Below are positions 57,426-64,000 of a DNA stretch of 64,000 nucleotides, one piece after another. The stretch covers positions 7,998,001 to 8,062,000 of the forward strand of contig NC_070562.1 in the NCBI RefSeq assembly GCF_026914185.1, given 5' to 3'. The first letter of the stretch is position 1. Each line of letters begins with the position of its first letter. Source of the stretch: Puccinia triticina. Its lineage: Eukaryota > Basidiomycota > Pucciniomycetes > Pucciniales > Pucciniaceae. The position numbers were made by a program, and so were the translations under genes. Under the pieces are notes generated by a model. It searched no databases and was not told where the DNA came from. It worked only from the letters and a program-made list of their open reading frames with translations.

Positions 57426-58512
57426 TCAATGTGTCTTCAGCTCGATCTCTACCCACCAATTATCTGCTTCCCAGCCATGCCCTTTGATCAGACAGCAGTC
57501 TTTCTGATGAGAGAGAGGCGACTCGGGAGTATTGGAGTCAATTTGGTTGAAGCAAAGCTCAAGAGATTCGGCGGCACGTTTCACGAGTTCGACCAATTCC
57601 CCCTCACGAAATAGGTGGTAGTATCGATTGTAAGTCTTTGCTTTATCGGTCGTCTTATCGTCAGCGTGATTGTTGAGAACCCAGGGAACTAAAACATCTT
57701 GCAAGTTGGCGAGTTCTTCTATGTTTTCAAGGTCTGGTTCTAGAGAGGTAGCCGATGCAGTTGATCCAAGCTTGGGTGCGGGCAATAAAGTCCCCTTCGC
57801 CCACTTTCGGCGCGACTTTTCGCCCTGTTCGTGAGCCCAGACGAAGATGAGGATCCGGCCTGTACGGGAAGGATGAGAAGGTTTGACGGAAGAGAGGAGG
57901 AGCTTGATGGCCTCGAGTCTTCTCTCGGGCGTCGAGAGATGGTGGAGGGTTGCGATCGAAATAGCGAAGTCGAAGATGAGGTTCGAGCGGAAGGGCAGGC
58001 TCAGACAATCCCCATGGACCAGCTCGGGGACAGAGTGGATGTGTTGTGATAGTGAGAGTAGAGAGGCTGATCGGTCGAGGCCCAACATGAAGTAACGTGG
58101 CTCCTCCTCGAGAACTTGACCAGGCGGTCTCCCTCCGAGTGCTATCTGCTGGCTTGGATTACTAGGACCGTTCTTGATCTGGGTGGTGATGTTGTGACCG
58201 TGTAGATACTTTCCTGTCAAACAATAAACACACCTAGTTGAGAAAAGGTCCAAGAAGAAGCCAAGCAAGAGAATTGAACAGGAAGAGAAAGAGGAAAAAG
58301 GGTTTTTTAAGAGGCGGTTGCTTGCCATTCCCAGAACCGGCATCCAAACCGATCGAGCCTACGGGCTGTCTATCCAAAAAATCAGCGACGATTGGCCAGG
58401 GTTTGTATCGGGTCTGTGAGAAATGGGCGGCGATCGATTCGTACACTTTGTGGACATGCTGTTGTTCGTAGGCAGCTCCCGTGCATTCTGGGGCTTGGTC
58501 GTCGGATCTCAT
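57426..58512 (-). CDS. TRM9: tRNA (uridine-34) methyltransferase Trm9-like
   Basis: Two exons (58512-58326 and 58213-57426) give 324 residues. The intron (58325-58214) has a GC-AG structure with donor GCAAGC; only this join restores the SAM-binding motif LDAGSGNGKYLHGHN. Order: YEQQHVHKVYESIAAHFSQT and RYKPWPIVADFL, typical Trm9/ALKBH8 N-terminal motifs; motif I; GLDRSASLL; HGDCLSLPFRS; FDFAISIATLHHLSTPERR; RILIFVWAHEQ; then YYHLFREGELVELV and the C-terminal HGWEADNWWVEIEL. The enzyme, with Trm112, makes the methyl ester of mcm5U and mcm5s2U at the wobble base in the cytoplasm. Yeast Trm9 is 279 residues; this one has a longer linker. It is divergent from the GILT gene. Confidence 0.92.
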
Positions 58513-58655
58513 GGCGTGGTATCGATGTGGCTGCAGCTGATCGAAATGTGAGGTTCCGGTTGATGTGATGACCAAATTAATTGCCGCCGGTCTGGCGAGG
58601 CACAGGAGCCCAGCAACGACGAAATCCCATCCAGGCCCAGCAACGAAACACCACC
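58513..58655. promoter_or_regulatory. Bidirectional promoter between TRM9 and GILT genes
   Basis: Only 143 bp separate the two start codons on opposite strands, so core promoters must overlap or lie in the 5' leaders. No TATA box is visible; a CCAGCAACGA motif occurs twice at 58610-58645. Confidence 0.6.
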
Positions 58656-59850
58656 ATGCCATCATCCACACCACCAGCCGGCTTTCTTGGATTTCTCCTC
58701 CCGCTCGCTATCCTCCGCTTCTTGGCTTTCCAGGCATGTACGGCCACCAGCACCAGCAATCGGTTTTCTCAAGCCTACCCATCTGGTCTCGTGATCCAAT
58801 CCCCCAGGCCTTTGACCGCGTCAACATTGGCTGACTCCGAACGGGTTTCTCTCAACCAAGCCGAGTATATCACCAGCTATCCTGATCGTCATAAGCTGGT
58901 CCCGATTGTGCTAGGAGTCATGAGCAAATGTCCTGATGCCCAAAGTTAGTCACTCGAATTTCGCTATTCTTCTACCTATATCTCAATCAATCAAATCGCA
59001 TCAAGCTCAAGTCATCCTTTCCTTTCCTTTCCCTCTCCTTCCAATCATGACGTCGTAAAAGTATGCGAAGACGTATTCGACAAGGTTCTGGCTGAGGTTT
59101 CTGATAAGGTAGACGTCCTGGTCGCCTACATGGGCGAGTAAGCGTTGCATTGATCTCGTGCATACACCGAGAGCATCTCCCTGGGTCTTACGAACTATTT
59201 TTGTTGCTGCTTATGTTCTACAGGATTGATCCTTCAACGCAGTATGGAGTGCGTTGTCGCCATGGTGATCCAGAGTGCAGGGGAAATATCCATCAATTGT
59301 GCTATCGGAACCGATTCCCCCAACTTCACGACTGGTTAGTTCTCTCGAGCTTACGTTCTTTTTTACTCGGCCTTCTGCTCGAAATATAAAGGAAAAACAG
59401 CCCCCGAACCAATGTTCAAAACTGACTCTTTTCCTCAAATCCTAGGTGGGGATTCATCCAATGCGAAAACTACGCCGGATTATCTCGTGTCGGAGACGAA
59501 GCGCTCGCCAAATCTTGCGCAAAAGTCAACCTTCATGACTGGGATAAAGATGTAAAAGATTGCGCTAACGGCTCTCAAGGGCGGCAGCTGCTCCAATCAA
59601 GCGTCCAACAAGTCAAACATCTCGGCATCGAGAAGAGTTGCTCCATTCTTATCAGTCAGTTCTTCACATATTGCCTACACATATATTCTCTATTTTCCTC
59701 ACTGACGAGCAAAGAACCACTTCTTATGCAGATCATCAATTAGTCTGTGTCCATGATGGTGGCTGGAAGAATTGCAAAAGTGGCCACGAGGTTGCGGACT
59801 TTGTGAAATATGTTCAGCACGAGTACGACCTCATCAACACTCCCAGTTAA
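58656..59850 (+). CDS. GILT-family (gamma-interferon-inducible thiol reductase-like) secreted protein
   Basis: Five exons (58656-58944, 59062-59137, 59224-59334, 59446-59654, 59732-59850) join in frame to 267 residues. A signal peptide is likely: GFLGFLLPLAILRFLAFQACT. The family signature C-x-H-G-x2-E-C-x2-N-x4-C is exact in CRHGDPECRGNIHQLC. The N-terminal redox motif reads MSKCPDAQ, so the usual second Cys of CxxC is Ala. Next are CEDVFDKVL, VDVLVAYMGE, HDWWGFIQCENYAG, further Cys positions and VCVHDGGWKNC. In animals the family reduces disulphides in lysosomes; fungal members often show this CPDA form, as far as I recall, with unclear chemistry. Probable place: secretory pathway, vacuole or outside the cell. 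Confidence 0.88.
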
Positions 59851-60203
59851 GAATGCATTGCTATCTATACATGACCCACTGCCCATATTGTTGTATTGGT
59901 TCCCTGTCAGCCCCCACAGCCTGTTTTATCGACTACCAAACCCATTTCGTCACATCTGCTCTGTTCTTACTCCACCCACTCACTCAGCACCAGTCTCGCA
60001 TATAGCTCTTGTATTGATTAAAGTCAAAGGGATCAACAGCTTCCTGATAAGTTGGCCTTGTTTCCATTCATCACATACTTGTACACTCCAGCATTGTTGT
60101 ATTAAGCACATTTCATCACCACTCAACATATTATGTTCACTAGAAAGCTTGAGCTCAGAGATTTTTGAAATTTTTGCATTCCCAAAATGTATGGGAATAC
60201 ACA
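59851..60203. other. 3' region of the GILT gene, then repeats
   Basis: Short open frames on both strands without domains. AT-rich, with no structured element until the dispersed repeat at 60204. Confidence 0.5.
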
Positions 60204-60310
60204 AACTTAACTAAGTCCAAAGGTGGGGGCACAAAGCACCTCCACTGGAGGGACTTATGCGGTATCAGTGATTTAGGACTGAGAGCAATGCCCTAAACCA
60301 CCATGCCCCA
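60204..60310 (-). repeat. AAGTCCCTCC-type repeat with tRNA-like head, copy E
   Basis: On the minus strand GGGGCATGGTGGTTTAGGGC starts a tRNA-like head (box A TGGTTTAGGGC; CTCAGTCC and ACTGATACCGC follow), then TAAGTCCCTCC, GGAGGTGCTTTGTGCCCCC and GGACTTAGTTAAGTTTG. This has the layout of a SINE: tRNA-like head plus a conserved body. Confidence 0.55.
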
Positions 60311-60851
60311 CAAATGTTGCTATAGCTCTGCAACCTCCCATGAATCCATCAATATTTCTTGATAATCTGAAAGCTGTGCATCTTTGCCAATTTTTGATGC
60401 ACTAAAATCAACATAGGTCCTCCTGCCTTGCTCAGAATACCATCTTGAAGATGGTGGACTGCAAAAGCCAACCCCAAGCTCCTTAAAACAGCATCTCTAG
60501 TGCAAATCCATAACTTGCCTCTAGAAATTGAAATGACAGAAAAGGTGCAGGATGCTTGTGGGAACATATGTTTGCCACAGTTCAATCCAAATCCTGAGGG
60601 AGGCAATTCAAAAAATAATGGTGCCCCAACTGTTTTAGCCAGCAAGAGAATTGTTTTAACTACATGCCTTGTATCTTGAGTTTGGGATGGAGGGAAATTT
60701 TCATGGCAGGAGATACCAAGGCTTCTGAAAAGTCTAGGTACAAATGTAGAGGGTGATTACACAAAGATGGCACCATGCGGGGGCCTTAGCATAAAAAATG
60801 AACAATTACATATTGGCATTTCTCTCAGGCTGCAAATTTCACTAATAAGGC

Positions 60852-60888
60852 ATAAGTCCCTCCTGGGAGGTACTTAGTTAAGTTAGGG
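60852..60888 (+). repeat. AAGTCCCTCC-type repeat, copy F (body only)
   Basis: CATAAGTCCCTCC, then GGGAGGTACTTAGTTAAGTT, the compact body of copy E in the opposite orientation about 550 bp away. Confidence 0.55.
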
Positions 60889-61715
60889 GAATACATATCC
60901 AGGAGCTTTGGTTTTCAACTTTTCCTGTGTCACCCTCTATAACCCATACTGTAGACATGCTTAGACAGTGCCATGAGTACCCCCATACTTACCCTCTCCT
61001 GCCAAGATTAAAAAACCTGAAATGGTCAGGAACCTCAGAAAACCTCCAATTTCTAGGACTGTGAAGCAGTCAAAATTTTCAAGTCCTCACTCACTTTGCC
61101 CCCTGGAATCTTCCCAAGTACCCTAGCCTGGCTTTCCCCCATTGACCACCGGCACACAGCTACATAACACGAAACAAATTCAGCCGTCAGAGTCACATCA
61201 CCTGCCCCCCCAGTCATGACACCCACCCATCCAACCTGAATTCATATTGTAACATAACACTTTCCTTAGCCCACAGTCAAGCATCATGAATACATCCTTG
61301 GTCGTCAGCATACAGACTCAACATCACACATAACATCCACTTGGCACTATCATCCCCTCCTCAATTCAATCTGGTTTCAAGCATCAAGTCAGTCCATTTT
61401 TCTTCTTCATTGCACATTCCTGTCTCCCCCCTGCATCTAAGAAACTTCTGATTCTTATTTCACATATTGCCTTGTATTTTGGATAAGCTATCCTGACCCA
61501 AGACTGACAGCCTCTCATGGCTATCTATCAAATCCCCATTCCAGGTAGATATGGCCCCGGCAAACCTGGGTACCTGCAACTGTTTTTGTTCAAAACAGAT
61601 AACCACAGTGGCATCCACACAAACTGGAGTATTTAGCTGGAGCAGGTACCTGCTGTAGAAATAAAGTTTGGCTAAGGTGTAGAAATGACTGCTTTCAACT
61701 TCTTCAACAATGTAT
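60889..61715. other. Non-coding, nothing recognised
   Basis: A C- and A-rich stretch (about 61130-61450) without open frames, followed by AT-rich sequence. No inverted ends or RNA genes were seen. Confidence 0.5.
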
Positions 61716-61723
61716 GTCCTGGC

Positions 61724-62502
61724 TAGGGCTGGACCCCTGAGACAGGGTCAACAGGTATACCCGCCTATCCGACCTGACAGGTTGGGGGCCAGGAGTGTTT
61801 TTTTTTAGAAAATACCCGTTGGGTATTGTCCAATGTAACAGTCAGGGCACTCCACTGATCTCGCGGGTACCAACGGGTATTTTGTCTCAGGGACATTAGC
61901 CTGGGAATGATTTCAATGACACTTTTTGTTGTGATTTTCAAAGAAAAGGAATAAATGAAAGTAATGAAGAATTTTTTTGCCCTATTTGGTGGTTTCAGTG
62001 ACCTTGTCTTTGTTGTAAGGGAGTGGATCTAAGTCTCAAATCGCTCGATACCACTCCTTGAGACAAAGGAGGTGCTTGACTGAGTGTGGGTCAAGACTTA
62101 ACCGCTGGGGACCAATGATATTTTTTTGATTTCGAAAACACTCGCTCCAATGATGCACTGGTAGCAGGAATGGCAAGGAAGCACTTTGCCATTCCTGAGA
62201 GCAAAGGTAAGGTCATTGAGTTTTGGGCTGGTAGCGGTGGATTTGTTAGCTGGTTGCAGTACATAATCTGCCACGTACCGTCCCAAGTTTTCAGAAATAA
62301 CCTGCGGGTATACCTAACAATTTACGGGCATACTCATGGGTAACCGCTGGGTAAAATACCCGCATCTACCCGTGTACCTGACCCGCTTGCCGCGGGTATT
62401 TCCACGGGAGCATAAGCCTTGGCTTTTTTTGTTGGGTATTCCCAACGGGTATTACCACGGCAGGGCTGGATGCTCTTGGGTACCCCGCGGGGTCCAGCCC
62501 TA
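61724..62502. mobile_element. 779-bp non-autonomous hAT (TAGGGCTGGA ends)
   Basis: The ends TAGGGCTGGACCCC and GGGGTCCAGCCCTA form a perfect 14-bp inverted pair, flanked by the perfect 8-bp duplication GTCCTGGC (61716-61723 and 62503-62510). Subterminal GGGTAT/ATACCC repeats occur at both ends (ACGGGTATTTTG, CAACGGGTATTACC). Ends resemble those of the hAT at 6858-10223 (TAGCGCTGGAACC). It is a likely deletion derivative or MITE mobilised by that family, inserted at the border of repeat R1 copy 2. Confidence 0.88.
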
Positions 62503-62508
62503 GTCCTG

Positions 62509-63275
62509 GCTGAGTGATTATCAATTTCTTGGCCCCGTGCTGCTACATCCTGCTAGCCTTCAGCACTCCGCAATGGCCTGATTTATAGCCTAATAATCCA
62601 AAATTTAGCTCTGCACTCCGCAAGCACAAGTACACAGTAGCAATGAAGCAAGTAAGCAAAATAAGGGTCACCTAAAGCTCTTCTAATACTCTAGTACATC
62701 TGTAAGTGTAAGTACAAAGATGAGTAGTCCCTAAGATGATGGAAAGGAAAAGAGAGAGAAACCGCGAGCCTTCAACCCCCTTCCTTCCCTCCACGCACTT
62801 CTGTCTCTGTTCCTACCAGATTCCGCAATTTGATGCTTTCCTGCACTAGTCCGCCATTTTAAGAGCCCTGAATGGGGGGGGGGGGGGAATCTTCACTGGT
62901 CAGGTCTGGGGGCACTGGGACAGAGTTCTAGAACCAAGGTGGGCTGAATTTCAGAGTGGAGCTAGCTCAGGAGAGACAAAGGGATCAATCTCTGTTAGTC
63001 TATACACACAAGAAAGGCTGATGATGAGAGGAAAGAGAAAGAGGAGAGAAGAGGGGAATATGTGCAGACTTACCTAGCTCAGGAGAGACAAAGGGATCAA
63101 TCTCTACTGAGCTAGGAGGGGCAGGGGAATGGCCGGACTAAGTACAGGTCCAATTGGGATCCTGTGATCCATCTTGTCACACCCCGGAGGCAGGGGGTTA
63201 CAGCCATCTCTGCCTGACTTCCTCACATCACATTCCCAGGCTCTGCTCCTCTCTGACGCTTGACCTCCCATGTTG
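62509..63275 (+). repeat. Dispersed repeat R1, copy 2, with internal insertion
   Basis: Matches 22008-22425 from GGCTGAGTGATTAT to about 62868 and again from CATTCCCAGGCTCTGCTCC (63228) to GACGCTTGACC (about 63268). Between lies about 360 bp absent from copy 1, with a 14-G run (62874-62887) and a 32-bp direct repeat (62962-62993 and 63074-63105, starting CTAGCTCAGGAGAGACAAAG). Confidence 0.7.
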
Positions 63276-64000
63276 TGGAACTACTCTGAGGGAAGAATAG
63301 AGCTTGAAAGAAAATGGTGCTTTAATGGGCTGCCTCTCTGGGAACAAGAAAAATAATCTAAGAGTGTTGACTCTTAAGTAAAGGTGTGGCTATAGAGGAT
63401 TCTTGAGGTATGTCTGTAGGGGTTACTTTAATGGGTAAACTAATCTAATAGTAGGAGTCAAGGATATTAACAAACTTGTCCAGTCTGATTTACTGGCATA
63501 AGGTAGGCTAATGAATAGTGACCAGTTATCTGAACTTCTGGGGAAGGATCTGATGGGGAACAAAATGCAGGGCCAAAGAGGGCAGACTATACAAAATATT
63601 ATGGTGCTGAGTTGTGGCTTGAAGAAAAGATGAAACAGTGAAAATTCTCAATCAAGGGGCTAAGGCTGAAATTTTTATGGGGATGGAAAGTTCTGGAAAG
63701 AGGCTGGAATGTGGAGAGACAATGAAACATCAGAAGAAAGAGATTACACATCAATTCACATGAGAGGCTGAAAAGGGAAGGGCTGAAACCAAAAGGGACA
63801 AGGGGTAACCAAGATGGGATCTCCATGGTTATTACTTGTGTGGCAGGACAGAGAGCCCCTACCAAGCCGCCTCATGTAGCACATATCCAGGGAACATTTT
63901 TTTGCAAAATGCTCCTCATTCAAATCACCAGATACATATCCAATTTGATTTATTTTTCCAAGATGGTCCTAATGTAATTGGTATTTTCTGGGGTTTGCCT
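63276..64000. other. Window end, no feature recognised
   Basis: Purine-rich DNA on the given strand (many GAAAG and AGGGG runs). One minus-strand frame of 88 codons at 63865-63599 has no domain. Confidence 0.5.

Noticed and set aside
61130..61450. C-rich tract considered as a non-coding RNA or promoter
   Set aside because: No fold, motif or conserved structure could be seen by eye.

Overview
The window is a piece of nuclear genome from a filamentous basidiomycete, most likely a rust fungus (Pucciniales). The protein-coding genes are intron-rich, with introns mostly of 50-120 bp. They include a fungal mix: a USP-type deubiquitinase, a SET-domain protein, a mitochondrial PP2C phosphatase, a PGC1-like glycerophosphodiesterase, Trm9 tRNA methyltransferase and a GILT-family thiol reductase. 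They are separated by long stretches of DNA transposons, miniature inverted-repeat elements (MITEs), retroelement ends and odd palindromic satellites. Species cannot be fixed from sequence alone. I saw no rRNA, CRISPR array, bacterial operon or virus.

Layout. 1-295: 3' end of a glycine-rich protein gene on a 24-bp minisatellite. 1.0-10.2 kb: repeat island with two MITEs, a decayed hAT element (2241-6068) and a second, different hAT element (6858-10223) carrying a nested MITE; both hATs keep their 8-bp target duplications (TSDs). 11.1-20.4 kb: two intact + strand genes, the USP deubiquitinase (678 aa) and a 1248-aa Ser/Pro-rich protein with a duplicated intron-exon unit. 20.4-26.4 kb: repeats, retroelement ends and a Harbinger-type MITE. 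26.4-32.0 kb: a possible small - strand gene, the SET gene and the convergent PP2C gene. 32-54 kb: a large repeat island. At its core are four adjoining or nested pieces: a 2.8-kb palindrome-array element with a perfect 8-bp TSD (40860-43652), a PIF/Harbinger element (43725-46647), a nearly intact hAT element (46652-50368) inserted across the Harbinger right end, and two copies of a mariner-like terminus. 54.6-59.9 kb: three single-copy-looking genes, GDPD (+), TRM9 (-) and GILT (+), the last two divergent over 143 bp. 59.9-64 kb: repeats, including a 779-bp non-autonomous relative of the second hAT.

How things fit. The genes do not form a pathway; they look like ordinary housekeeping or endomembrane genes embedded in transposons. 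The transposons are related among themselves. One hAT group has CAAC...GTT ends and 8-bp duplications starting (G)CT. It includes two autonomous-type copies and two MITEs of about 467 bp. A second hAT group has TAGxGCTGGA ends and includes one autonomous-type and one short copy. Most in-frame stops in the transposases are CGA-to-TGA type changes, consistent with C-to-T decay at CpG. The most unusual structure is the 2.8-kb element made almost entirely of short perfect palindromes, with similar but sequence-unrelated palindrome arrays at 33.7-34.9 and 51.7-52.4 kb.
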